From assembly GCA_021292105.1 (NCBI GenBank), contig CM037870.1:61468167-61532166 (forward strand): 64,000 nt of DNA, read 5' to 3'. Position numbers and translations under genes: made by a program. The notes below the pieces were generated by a model that was not told the DNA's origin, made no database searches, and saw nothing but the letters and a program-made list of their open reading frames with translations. Below are positions 27,601 to 38,000 of this stretch, piece after piece; the first letter of the stretch is position 1, and each line of letters opens with the position of its first letter. The DNA is from Anadara kagoshimensis. Taxonomy: Eukaryota > Mollusca > Bivalvia > Arcoida > Arcidae.

Positions 27601-30600
27601 TAAAATAATTAAATTAATAATTATTTTCAGGACAAATTAACAATTAATTAAACCTTCGGCAACGAGAAAAACACTGATCTATTAAAAACTTATTTTCCTA
27701 CAAATGCATTGGGTCATATATAAAAGAGCAAATAAGTGTTAAATGGTTATCTTTTCGGAAAAATGAAAATCGATGAATGGCCACTCGACAGTTTGAGATG
27801 AGATGAAATATGCTTGAAATCAAAGAAATTAAATGTCGCTTATAATAATAATAATAATACAAGTTTATGTCAGTACGTAATGATATGATTTTTTTTTCAT
27901 CAAATATTTTTTCGATGTAGTACTTTTCAGATCTCCAAATGAGTTGAGCTTTCTCTGATTTTCATTAATACATAGCAAACAATATGTTGAGAAAAGATAA
28001 CATTGTATATGATTATCACAACTATTTACAATTGTATTTACTGTTTCACCGCAGACGTGTATCACTAACTTTGTTCAAAATATAGAGTTTTATATTTGAA
28101 CTCTGTACGTCATACATAAAGTTAGTTCTAAAATATTCAGAAAATTCATTTTAATTATTGGGTAGTGTGGTATAAGCACAAGGTATACGTATTACAGTCA
28201 CCTATACCTTAACCACCCCCTTATAATTTGAAGTCCTCGCATATAATTTTTAACTTTTACAAATCATTTAATCGACTTTTAGATTTGATTATGAATATTA
28301 CAACATGTCAAATTATATAATTAGAACGCCTCTTAAAGGCTTCGTCACACACTGTTCAAATGTACCTGACTAAATGTTTGGATTGATTGTGAAAAGTAAA
28401 TTGTCTCTTCATATGACTACAGGTACCCGGGGAATGGATTTTAAGCATTTAATAAAAAAAATATAGCGTATCATATAAATGCTTAAAATCTATTCCCCGG
28501 CTACCTGTACATATGACACGTAAGACGGTAAAGAAAGCTTCTAGAAGGAACTCTCCATTGGTTGTCATATGAAATGGTTTATAGTATGTTTGGAATGTAT
28601 TTGATGAAAAAAAAACCTACGAGTACATAAATATATTAACTAACATTAAAATTGTATATCAGTAATGTATCGCTTAATTCACGCCTGAAATAAAAGAATG
28701 AAGTTGTTTTTGGATATAATGTAGGTGGCAATATATTTTATTTATTTTATTTAGCATTTAAACCAAAAACAAGGTGAAGCTGATTACAATATACAACTGC
28801 GTTCCTGGGTCATAAGCGAAAAGGACCCTTATAACATCCAAATTGTCATGCAGAAAACACATTTTGAATGCAATAAATATAGTATACCACAAAAACATGA
28901 CTGTGTGATTTTGCATTTTTTCCACAACTATTAGGGTTAATTCACTTTTATTGCTATTTCATATAACCTTTTGTTAGTTTCCAAAGATTTTTCATCTGAA
29001 TGCCTTTTTTTCATATGGACGGTCACATATAAAATACGGAATATAGTAGACACAAAAATTTGAAGAATACATGCACACATTATTGTATAGATGAATACAT
29101 GTTATACAGTGCATAACTGTCGAAAGTTTAACACTGAGTTAATATAAAGTAGTCTAAGTTTGGCCGCTAAGAGATATGGATGGCTTAGTGACCATAAAAG
29201 TGGGCGAGAGATAAAGAAAAGTTGGCGAAAATTATCGCTAAAAATGAACTGAGATGAGCTGCACATTGGCACTAATTCGTTTTCTTAGTGTTAAACTTTC
29301 GACAGGCCTGTATTGTATTTGGGCATGCTATCAAAAGTTAAAAGGGGCTCTTTAGAGATCGGGGAGGGATCCGCTGTGCTATAGAAAATGCCCCTTGTTG
29401 GTGTTCCTGTGCATCATCATCCAAAAAATGCACTGTCACGGATTATGCTACCTCCTTATCGATCTACGCTGTAGCCATAACTAACAATGAGTTATGTTTT
29501 TATCTGATTTGTGCTAGCTATATTTCGCAATCAAGATGCTTTTAGCATCTATTTATGTTGCAGTTCCCAACGGTCAGCGGCAGTGTGAATAAAAGTTATA
29601 TATGTCTAAGGGTCAGAAAATGTTCCCCAAATATCATGTATGTTGAGGTATGCTATTGTCACTTTTGCAATTGTGTTCTTTTCATTACCGTTTACTTTAC
29701 TTGAAAATAATTAATCAGGGCTTTCATATTCAATAACTTAAAACATAAAACGTGTATACATGACCTCTGTAGATAGTTAATCGGATACTTTCGGGAAAGT
29801 CGCTGACGATAAAGAAACCTTGCTAAATAGTGCACTGTACATTTCTAAATTTGTGCATCTTTTATACCTGTTCTGGCAAGACTTCAATAATTTTAGAAAT
29901 ATCACGTTATACGCAACATTATCAGTTAATTTAGAACATATACCAAATAGAAAACAAGCCTCTTAGGAAATAAATTCAAGAGAAATGTGCTTAAATGGTT
30001 TGTACGAACGGCCCTGACTGCCACTATCGTCGTTTCACGACTGCTGCTTGGTGTTTTCTTCAACAGTTGTTTGAACTTGATATCAAATTAAACAAACTTG
30101 AATCTTGAATGTAAATAAATAAACATCCATAAAATTTTTCTGTGTACCTGTTCTATAAACACTTAAGAAATATTTCATATCAAAACCATTGCATAACCTC
30201 TTTGTATTTAAGAAACTATTAGATGCGATTTTGACGTTTATTTTATCATTTTTTCCAACCCATCTTTAAAATTCTCTTTAATTAACTGACGGATTGTGCA
30301 CAGCGTTTCTTGTTTGATTATTTATTTCTTTTACAGGAGGATCTATTACTAACTCTCCTCCACTAATAGCATACACAATAGAAATTAATTACTGCCCATC
30401 ATGTGCAGATTTTATTTCACCGGTATTCTTGACTTTCATCAGGCGGCAAAGGTGTCGGTAATGCTCCTTGTATAATGCGCATTTCAATATTGCATCATGG
30501 CCAACTTAATTTTTATAGTGAATTTTTAAATAATTAAAACTGTTAGCTTAAATTTTGAGGATTCGATAGCATTTCAACATTCATGTTGCATGAACATTAA

Positions 30601-31401
30601 TAAGCATCTCATTTAAATCACCTGGTTATTATCATTATACAATTTTGTTAAAAATAAATTTTACGAGGTCAAAAAAAATACGGGATAGATCTACTTGCCT
30701 AATAAAAATTCAACTCTATGTTCAACTTGGTTTTATGCTAGAGTTATACTTTTTAAGATATGAACTTAGTGAGAAAAATCTGCGAATAATGATGCGTAAA
30801 ATATTGAAAATTTCATTAAAATCGGACAAATAATGGCCTTGGAATGAATGTTTTACGACGTATGAAATCAGGTGAATGAAGACAGGTTCTCCTTTTCTCT
30901 GAACGTCGTCATTTTTGATGACGCAATCATGATGACGTTTTAACCTTGGCACAGCGTTGACGTAATTTCAACTGTTCCGTGGCAGCGAGAGGGTTAAAAA
31001 GTTTTGCGTTTTATTTTCTGAATGACATGGTATGTACCCTGGTGCTCATTTATTACGACAAAATGCATACTTCATAACGGTATATGACATAATAGAAAAT
31101 TCATTGATTTTCATGTCTAAAAGCTTGAAAAACATGTGCTCTGCCGGACATGAATTAAACAGTAAAAATTATTTTTACTTTGAAGTTTCATTTGTTCATT
31201 TTGGTATTTTTTTGTATCTTGTAAACAACCAAAACAGTTCATAAACAATCTTAAAACAATAATTTTATCAGTCAGACATATCAAATAACATCAAAACAAA
31301 ATAAACAATTTTACCCCAGTATCTTCAAGTTCTTCCCAACTGTCTAAAACATCGCCACAGCCATCGCCGTGATCACGGTCGTCTGATATCTGTTCGGCCA
31401 T
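4051..31401 (-). CDS. SZRD1: SUZ domain-containing protein 1 (SZRD1), complete, 5 exons
   Basis: Join of 31315-31401, 8696-8742, 7677-7787, 6496-6627 and 4051-4177 gives 504 nt, 167 aa with a TAG stop; all junctions are GT/AG and in phase. The SUZ region (about residues 59-107) carries 'QVKILKR' and 'LEQREAEYAEARRRIMG'. A SUZ-C-like tail (about 147-162) reads 'IVRQPRGPDGSPGFEG'. The N-terminus is acidic with 'SWEELED'. This order and these motifs match vertebrate SZRD1 (about 152 aa). SUZ domains are known RNA-binding or RNP-associated segments, and the protein is otherwise poorly characterised. Intron 1 is 22.6 kb and packed with repeats; the other introns are about 0.95-2.3 kb. The start ATG opens a frame that reaches the first donor and lies 550 bp from the oppositely oriented TTC36 start. 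Family identity is confident; a role beyond RNA association would be inference. Confidence 0.93.
5735..5850. repeat. Diverged copy of the 31-kb dispersed repeat
   Basis: Located in SZRD1 intron 4. It shares 'aaattcattgattttcat' and the surrounding order of motifs with 31052-31170 and with its inverted copy at 26754-26934. Roughly two-thirds to three-quarters of positions match by eye. Confidence 0.6.
6496..6627 (-). CDS. SZRD1: SZRD1 coding exon 4 (SUZ core)
   Basis: 132 nt, acceptor AACTAG|G and donor ACCAG|GTCTGT. It encodes 'LKTLEQREAEYAEARRRI', the most conserved motif of the family, then an acidic linker 'PPEEDEEAP'. Confidence 0.93.
7677..7787 (-). CDS. SZRD1: SZRD1 coding exon 3 (start of SUZ)
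   Basis: 111 nt, acceptor TTATAG|G and donor AAAG|GTTATC, entering and leaving in phase 2. It encodes 'PYQPQVKILKRRSEES', the N-terminal half of the SUZ region. Confidence 0.9.
8340..8640 (-). mobile_element. tRNA-derived SINE in SZRD1 intron 1
   Basis: On the minus strand a tRNA-like head has an A-box-like 'GTAGCTCAGTTGGTAGAG' and a B-box-like 'GTTTGAATC'. It is followed by a body and a 3' tail with 'CTATTCAATCAATTAATT'. The layout resembles Meta/RUDI-type bivalve SINEs. Ends are approximate. It sits within 400 bp of exon 2. Confidence 0.65.
8696..8742 (-). CDS. SZRD1: SZRD1 coding exon 2
   Basis: A 47-nt micro-exon between CTTTCAG| and |GTGAGT. It encodes VLNKKLKEIKVNDVQ plus two bases of the next codon. 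The 'LxKKLK' run corresponds to the basic segment just before the SUZ domain in the family. It would be missed by length-based ORF calling. Confidence 0.88.
9355..9375 (+). repeat. Solo piggyBac-like terminus at the array edge
   Basis: 'ctaaccctcttgctgccaaa' matches the terminus of the TTAA-flanked elements at 25906 and 27246. No partner end was found. It lies just before the first unit of the large array. Confidence 0.5.
13293..13992. mobile_element. 700-bp TIR element inserted in array unit 3 (hAT-like)
   Basis: Perfect 16-bp terminal inverted repeats: CAGTGCTTCAGATTGT at the left and ACAATCTGAAGCACTG at the right. The flanking 'ataccc' is duplicated; it extends to 'tgataccc' if the right boundary is set two bases earlier. 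Sister units 6 and 7 carry the uninterrupted site 'ccctgatacccccggg'. The CAG start suggests hAT, but the superfamily is not certain. No transposase was seen. Confidence 0.8.
16411..16684. repeat. Recent 137-bp duplication of a subunit in array unit 5
   Basis: The subunit beginning 'agtttcagggtgggatatca' at 16411 is repeated at 16548 almost without change. The copies differ at about one base (agaatcag versus agaaccag). This is the clearest sign of ongoing expansion at the 137-bp scale. Confidence 0.88.
20398..20632. repeat. 58-61-bp module repeated four times at the unit 7/8 junction
   Basis: Module 'aaacggtgcaaaaacaataa' + 'gtcgccaaactttgtttggg' + 'cgccttaataat' has its anchor at about 20403, 20461, 20522 and 20583. 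The same module occurs twice at 18674-18790 and once at 12148-12199, so copy number varies between unit junctions. Confidence 0.9.
23558..23820. repeat. Fold-back element with ~80-bp imperfect inverted arms
   Basis: The left arm (about 23563-23641) has 'aaaatgttggcactatgggg'. The right arm (about 23739-23818) has 'ccccatagcgccaacatttt'. Outer parts also pair ('gcatctgtgatt' with 'aatcacagatgc'). This looks like a MITE. The minus-strand frame across it is not convincing as a gene. Confidence 0.65.
24573..24780. repeat. ~200-bp near-perfect palindromic fold-back element
   Basis: The arms meet at about 24675. The left arm reads 'gataaatacaaaaccac', 'gtggttttctgacgtagct' and 'acattacactcgtgcgc' in order. 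The right arm carries their reverse complements with few changes. This is consistent with a fold-back MITE. No target duplication was identified. Confidence 0.8.
24868..25420 (+). pseudogene. Decayed reverse transcriptase fragment
   Basis: The frame from 24869 contains 'FPMGTNCALLLADLFLYSYE', a reverse-transcriptase PMG-type motif with an LADLF segment. In-frame stops follow, yet downstream pieces still read 'SASYLDLYLNYDD', 'LHLKLYDKHD' and 'YGVFVSQLICYGRAC'. These match the C-terminal order of an RT family common in invertebrate genomes. Affinity to Penelope-like elements is possible but uncertain. It is incomplete at both ends and clearly non-functional. Confidence 0.75.
25440..25815. repeat. 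Dispersed repeat, also at 44778-44945
   Basis: Shares 'ctgaggaatt(c/t)ctttaaaa', 'ttttagcaaattt' and the segment 'aggaggtgctta..cccttcc' with the copy at 44778-44945. The last ~90 bp also recur, inverted, at 55225-55310 and in part at 56278-56335. Confidence 0.6.
25906..26174. mobile_element. 269-bp piggyBac-like MITE with TTAA duplication
   Basis: Flanked by TTAA at 25902-25905 and 26175-26178. Termini are CCCTCTTGCTGCCA and its inverse TGGCAGCAAGAGGG. The right subterminal part has two 'ggacatatgtgtcc' motifs. TTAA target duplication with CCY termini is the piggyBac-superfamily signature. No coding capacity. Confidence 0.88.
26376..26590. mobile_element. MITE with ~45-bp imperfect TIRs (family copy 1)
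   Basis: The left end has 'gccgccgtaccacgtgatca' and the right end 'cacatggtacagtggcaaac'. The same terminal pattern recurs at 45358-45552. The plus-strand frame at 26220-26594 runs through the element and is not called as a gene. Confidence 0.6.
26754..26934. repeat. Left arm of a ~180-bp inverted duplication
   Basis: Nearly identical to the reverse complement of 30998-31167 joined to 27231-27245. It contains the uninterrupted junction 'ctttttaaaatcc', which in the right arm is split by the piggyBac-like element. Confidence 0.88.
28410..28516. repeat. Hairpin with ~40-bp arms
   Basis: The left arm 'ggggaatggattttaagcat' pairs with the right arm 'atgcttaaaatctattcccc'. An outer pair is 'tcatatg..acaggta' with 'tacctgtacatatga'. 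The loop is about 26 bp of AT-rich DNA. Confidence 0.8.
29104..29325. mobile_element. MITE with 'CTGTCGAAAGTTTAACACT' ends (copy 1)
   Basis: The left end 'ctgtcgaaagtttaacact' is inverted at the right end as 'agtgttaaactttcgacag'. The internal sequence includes 'agagatatggatggctta'. Related copies lie at 52339-52560, 56920-57066 and, more distantly, 63619-64000. It is nested in the piggyBac-like element. Confidence 0.8.
30994..31167. repeat. Right arm of the inverted duplication
   Basis: Inverse of 26754-26934. It ends about 150 bp from SZRD1 exon 1 and holds 'gaatgacatggtatgtaccc' and 'acatgtgctctgccggacat'. Confidence 0.88.
31315..31401 (-). CDS. SZRD1: SZRD1 coding exon 1
   Basis: Encodes residues 1-29, starting MAEQISDDRD and including SWEELEDTG. 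It ends in phase 0 at the donor ACTGGG|GTAAAA. It is 87 nt long and is the most 5' coding exon; any 5' UTR exon was not resolved. Confidence 0.9.
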
Positions 31402-31951
31402 TACAACTTGAAAGTCTAAAATTTTTAAAATGAAAAACGAAATAAATTATGGAGAAGACGATTCTTTTGTCAGATATCCAAATTTGTTCCATTTGTAACT
31501 TTAAAAATAGCGAATCATAGCTAATTTTTCAGTCCATTCCATTTTCGATTTACAAAAAATAACGGATGTGGTCTGTCTAAATTTTTCTTTGAACCAAAAA
31601 ACGGTTCGGATACATATCGGTTACGAGTATTGAATGTCAGTTTTGTATATTTCTATTTAATGGAACATATTCCATTTTTGATTTTAGGAAATTGTTGTGT
31701 TAAATACTGGTAATTTTCTCAATTTTTTGTTTAAAAAAGTTTTAGTGTTAGTCCAGCGTTCGGCTGCGTTTCTAGTGTCAGTTAATCCCGGAAATCGTGA
31801 AATAGTCCAGTTCATCGAACCATTTCAGAGTTTATAATTATTTTATTTACATCTTTGAAACGCTTTAAGAAATCCGGATTTATTAGTAAATTTAGAGTAA
31901 TGTTCAAGAGAATAAACTACATTGATCAAAAAATTTTGCCAATGACAAGAT
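31402..31951. promoter_or_regulatory. Divergent promoter interval between SZRD1 and TTC36
   Basis: 550 bp separate the two start codons, which face away from each other, so both promoters or 5' UTRs must lie here unless untranslated exons sit elsewhere. No TATA box at a telling position and no CpG island was seen. The regulatory role is inferred from gene arrangement only. Confidence 0.6.
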
Positions 31952-32072
31952 ATGACTGATCAGGATCCAATCGTTTCAGCTCATGACAAGGCGATTTTAC
32001 AAACCATATTCAACCCAAACTTACCCTACGGGGATGTTGTTGATGAAGAAGAGCAGTTACCACAGGGAATTG
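31952..32072 (+). CDS. TTC36: TTC36 coding exon 1
   Basis: 121 nt, residues 1-40 plus one base. It starts [16 protein letters not shown] and ends at the donor ATTG|GTAAAA. A TIR element starts only 60 bp downstream, at 32133. Another ATG 11 bases upstream (31941) is in a different frame, so this start is preferred. Confidence 0.92.
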
Positions 32073-35000
32073 GTAAAAATAAATAAATGGCATCATGGCA
32101 GGCATGAGAGAAAATTTACATGTCTGGTTGGACCAGAGACATATAAAACCCGAGATTGGCAACTCCTATATACCGCTATTAGCCCGCAGCGAACTATCGC
32201 GGTTCGGGGGTATACTTGCCACTTTGATAAAGGATTTGTTCATTTTCAATTTTTTACTAAAATTCTAATTGCAACATGTTTATAAGACTTATACCCATTG
32301 TAAGAAACAAGTTGCATACAAATTTGAAATAAATTAATTGTTTTTTATTGAATTTAAAAATGAGAGAAAAACTATAATTTTCATCTTTTGACGGGTTGGG
32401 AGTATACTTGCCACTTTGATAAAGGATTTGATAATTTTCAATTTTTTACTAAAATTCTAATTGCAACATGTTTATAATACTATTACCCATTGTAAGAAAC
32501 AAGTTGCATACAAATTTGAAATAAATTAATTGGTTTTTATTGAATTTAAAAATGAGAGAAAAATTGAAATTTTCATCCTTTGACGGGTTGGGGGTATACT
32601 TGCCACTTTGATAAAGGATTTGTTAATTTTCAATTTTTTACTAAAATTCTAATTGCCACATGTTTATAATACTTATACCCATTGTAAGAAACAAGTTGCA
32701 TACAAATTTGAAATAAATTAATTGGTTTTTATTAAATTTAAAAATGAGAGAAAAATTGAAATTTTCATCTTTTGACGGGTTTGGGGGTATACTTGCCACT
32801 TTGATAAAGGATTTGTTCATTTTCAATTTTTTACTAAAATTCTAATTGCCACATGTTTATAATACTTATACCCATTGTAAGAAACAAGTTGCATACAAAT
32901 TTGAAATAAATTAATTGGTTTTTATTAAATTTAAAAATGAGAGAAAAATTGAAATTTTCATCCTTTGACGGGTTTGGGGGTATACTTGCCACTTTGATAA
33001 AGGATTTGTTCATTTTCAATTTTTTACTAAAATTCTAATTGCAACATGTTTATAAGACTTATACCCATTGTAAGAAACAAGTTGCATACAAATTTGAAAT
33101 AAATTAATTGCTTTTTATTGAATTGAAAAATGAGAGAAAAACTATAATTTTCATCTTTTGACGGGTTGGGAGTATACTTGCCACTTTGATAAAGGATTTG
33201 TTAATTTTCAATTTTTCACTAAAATTCTAATTGCAACATGTTTATAATACTTATACCCATTGTAAGAAACAAGTTGCATACAAATTTGAAATAAATTAAT
33301 TGGTTTTATTGAATTTAAAAATGAGAGAAAAATTGAAATTTTCATACTTTGACGGGTTTGGGGGTATACTTGCCACTTTGACAAAGGATTTGTTAATTTT
33401 CAATTTTTTACTAAAATTCTAATTGCCACATGTTTATAATACTTATACCCATTGTAAGAAACAAGTTGCATACAAATTTGAAATAAATTAATTGGTTTTT
33501 ATTAAATTTAAAAATGAGAGAAAAATTGAAATTTTCATCCTTTGACGGGTTTGGGGGTATACTTGCCGCTTTGATAAAGGATTTGTTAATTTACATTTTT
33601 TCACTAAAATTCTAATTGCAACATGTTTATAATACTTATACCCATTGTAAGAAACAAGTTGCATACAAATTTGAAATAAATTAATTAGTCTTTAATGAAT
33701 TTAAAAATGAGAGAAAATGGAAATTTTCATCCTTTGACGGGTTGGGGGTATACTTGCCACTTTGATAAAGGATTTGTTAATTTTCAACTTTTTACTAAAA
33801 TTCTAATTGCAACATGTTTATAATACTTATACCCATTGTAAGAAACAAGTTGCATACAAATTTGAAATAAATTAATTGGTTTTTATTAAATTTAAAAATG
33901 AGAGAAAAATTGAAATTTTCATCCTTTGACGGGTTGGGGGTATACTTGCCACTTTGATAAAGGATTTGTTAATTTACATTTTTTCACTAAAATTCTAATT
34001 GCAACATGTTTATAATACTTATACCCATTGTAAGAAACAAGTTGCATTCAAATTTGAAATAAATTAATTGGTTTTTATTGAATTTAAAAATGAGAGAAAA
34101 ATTGAAATTTTCATCTTTTGACGGGTTGGGGGTATACTTGCCACTTTGATAAAGGAATTGATAATTTTCAATTTTTTACTAAAATTCTATTTGCATGTTT
34201 ATAATACTTATACCCATTGTAAGAAACAAGTTGCATACAAATTTGAAATAAATTAATTAGTCTTTAATGAATTTAAAAATGAGAGAAAATGGAAATTTTA
34301 ATCTTTTGACGGGTTGGGGGTATACTTTCAACTATGATAAAGAATTTTATTATTTTCAATTTTCGTGCGCTTCGTCTCTTCTCTCTCTCTCTCTCTCTGT
34401 GTGAAGAAAAAACTTGTGTACACGATAAGGTATCAGGGAATTAGGAATTTAATTAGTGATATCCGGTTTACGGGTAATTAATGAACGTAATCACTACCGA
34501 TACTGAGGATGGATACACTTCGAATCTGCAAAGGGATTAGTGACGAGGGGATTCTCTCAATGAGGAATGTCCAATAAACAAGCAAAACTGCAATTAAAAT
34601 TAATAAATAAATCGTTTCAATTGACTATATATTCCTGAGGGTTTTTTTGTAATAAAAGAATAAAAGAATTATATTTTATCCAGTCCATGACAATCGGCAC
34701 AGAAACAAAATTCTCACATTCGCTAAATTAATATTAGAACCACATACAAATAAACACTTTATTTATTTATTTAGTTATTTATTTATTTATTTATTTTATT
34801 TGAATTGTCACTTTCATATGTATATATAAAAAATCGTATATGTTTGCAATATAAGTACTTTAGAGATTTTATTTCAAGGCACATAATTAGAAATAAAATA
34901 ACGTTTCTTTATTTAATGCCTGTGAAAATAAAGGTTGTTAAAATAGTGTAACAGTTTCTATAAAATTAGTTGTATATGTAAGTTAAGAAAAAATCCAACT

Positions 35001-38000
35001 ATTTTCTATATAAATCTCTGCAAAAAATCGTTATCCGTAAATCATGCCAATTTTCAAAGTAATTTTGTAGAAGGATATTTGTCATTAACGTAAAAGTTTT
35101 AAAATCAAGATGCAGAAGAAATGAAAATTATCAATGTGAAATCATCATACTTTTAATTAAATGCTTTGTATTTGTTTTATCAAAATAATGATATCTAAGT
35201 AAAATACGCGAGGTTACTTCAAAGTTTACCTGTCGGCATGTACTATATACACATGCCCTGGCGGATCTCCTTGTGATCTCGATGCTAATTTGCATATCAA
35301 AAGTGGCCGCGATTTATTACGGGATTTCGTGAAGTTGCCAATCTCGGGTTTTATATGTCTCTGGGTTGGACAATTCTTCTTTTTTTCTGACCACATTTAA
35401 TATCATAAATTTACTGTCACTGCCATAATGTGCAAATACATAAACCAGAAGATATGTAGAAAAAGAATTAAAAACAAGATAAAATCAAGTTGACTGTAGA
35501 CTAATCATCTGTATAATTTCTAATGGCAATGCTGCCACTTAAGATGATCAGATGATAGCTTGTTCAATCCTTCACTGCATTACAGAAGAATTACAGGCGT
35601 TTGGTCCCCAAATATATTTATTTTCCATCCCAAAACTTTCTGCCCCATCTAAAATTTCTGACTAAAATGTTTCAGGTCCTAATACTACAAAAATTCCTAG
35701 TCTGGTGGAAAACAAATTGAAATTTCACAATAGGGGGACATGAGTGTTCAAAGCTGGCAACATAGCTGTCTTATATCATCATAGGTTAGGGGGCAAGAAT
35801 CAACCTGTTGCCAAGCTGATCGACCCTTGGTTTAGTAGATAAAAGGTCAAAGGTCAGATAGTGTTTTTTTCCAAAAAAATAATCTTTATTAATTTATAGC
35901 TGTCCAAATATATACTTTTTGAGATTTAAATAAATGAAATAAATCTGTTCTCGTGTAATCATAGTATTTCATGTATTTTAACATTGACTAGGAAGCTAAT
36001 TGAGACTGTTTAGGCTAAAATTTAAATATTTCAATGTTATTTTTCAAAATTCTGACACAAGCCTCAAGATAGAATAAAATAAAAGTATACATTCAACATC
36101 AAAGCATGAATCAAAATGCTAAAATATAATTCTTTTGTAAATACATGACTGTGATTAAAACGAATATATTGTTTAAACCCAGCTGATAATTTGAAATTTA
36201 TTAAAAGTTTAAATCAAAGTACTGCAAGTACTGTAATCGGCAAGGCATAGTCACGAGAATCTCTGGAATATATCAGTCACATCTAACGATTTCTTTTGAT
36301 TCATCAATATCACTATCTGTGTCATTATCATTCAAAGGGTTCAACCAATCAACGGTTCAACGGTCCCATTGCAAGTGCATACAGCCACCGACTTTAAACT
36401 GTATGCCCTACATGTACATCTTGTAGTGTAACATGATTTATATTTACATTTCAGCCATGCATAACATGATTTTGGTAAAGGTTATTTTTTTTCATTAAAA
36501 AAACCCTACTGTAGCTCAATTGGTATGGCCCTCACTCCCCGTATGTGGTGAGTCCTGGGTTCGAACCCTAGTTGGGTCTGATCAAGGTAGTGACTGTTCT
36601 TTTGCCAAACACTCGGTATTTAAAAACGAAAGTCACGAGATCCTTTGAGAGAGATATTAAAAACCGATGCCGCGTGCCAAGGCGTGTGTAACATGTTAAG
36701 GAACTTTTCCTGCACATTTCCCTAAGTTCACTGCAAAGGTCAAACATTCTGCCACTTCACCTATAGCTGGTGACGTCTTGATATGACTGAAATACGTAAA
36801 AGCCCGTAAAACCCCATGCAATCAATCAATTTATAATTTCTCATTAACACTGTTTTTAAATCACATTCAGACTCGTACTAACTTAATCGTGAACATCAGG
36901 AAAATACTTAACTTAAATCCAAAAAGTTAAGTTTTGTTCATGATCCTTTGACCTGTAATTGTCTTAGAAAAGTTAAAGTTCAAAGTAAGATTTAAGCAAA
37001 AAATATTAATAATAGTTTAATTTGTGAAAAAACCCTCAGATTTAAGTATAAAAACTAGTATTGTTCGTGGTCCTGTTGCCAGATGACCAGACAAAATTAG
37101 TAACGAAAAGTTTATGGTGGTTCACTAAACAAGGTCGTTTTGAAACACAAACACAATAGGTCAAACCATCAAGACACCTGCCAACAACATCACGAAACTT
37201 TGAAATGGAACACACAAGAATAAAAGACACCTTGAGACAATATTCTGGAATTGAAACAGAGGGGTTAAAATTGTGCAGAACAGAGCCAGTTTGAGGGATT
37301 TTGTCGATGGACTAACCTCCACTGGGAGTTAAAGGCATACAGTACGCAAGTTAGTGAGACTAGCACCATCCGTGTCCTATAGGTGATGGGAAATCCGGAA
37401 CAAATACCAGATATAACTAAATGCAGCCAAACAGCAGTTTAATGGTGTGCATGTTGAATATGTAGGTCGGTTGCATATGATGTTGGAAGCAAATTTTCAA
37501 TTGTACTTTTCCCCTGAGAGGAACAGTTTACATCGTAAATTAGAAATAATCGCTAGGTACATTCAATGAAGGCATCTGCACTCACAAGTTCAGAAAAGTT
37601 CCCTCTTGCAAGAGTGGGTAGAAAACCTGTATTTTCCCTGGAAACACGGAATGCTGTATGAAAGTTAACTGACAGTCTTACAGTTTGTAATTGCATGAAA
37701 TACTGGGAGCTTATTCCTCTCCAGAAGTGATAATTTTATGCTATGAACAGGGACGAACTAGATGTCCCGGTCTGGAATCAACAGAAGAATAAGGTCATCA
37801 GTATCACGACAGACAACAACTGTTCTTTTATAGCCTTGCATGTAAGCATCAACACCATGGGGAACAATTCTAGTATCGACTTCCTTATGTAAAGCTTTAA
37901 AAATGGTTACACTCCTTCCTCTGTATGAATTAAACATGTTGTCTGTTGGACCCCCTGATACCCTCAGCTAAGCTAAGAAGTGTCTTGGATTACTACGAGA

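Larger units (their letters stand above)
27246..30993. mobile_element. 3.75-kb piggyBac-like element, no intact transposase
   Basis: Flanked by TTAA at 27242-27245 and 30994-30997. Termini are CCCTCTGGCTGCCACG and the inverse of CCCTCTCGCTGCCACG. The left subterminal region has two 'catatatgtcc' motifs. The pre-insertion sequence survives in the inverted copy at 26754-26934. No transposase exon or motif was recognised inside. The interior holds a hairpin at 28410-28516 and a nested MITE at about 29104-29325. It is probably a non-autonomous or heavily decayed copy. Confidence 0.8.

Noticed and set aside
32641..33019. Two identical 61-codon minus-strand frames
   Set aside because: They are the same stretch of the 192-bp satellite read twice; identity reflects DNA repetition and other units break the frame.
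36511..36585. Possible tRNA gene
   Set aside because: A and B boxes are present but the 7-bp acceptor stem does not pair and a SINE body follows.
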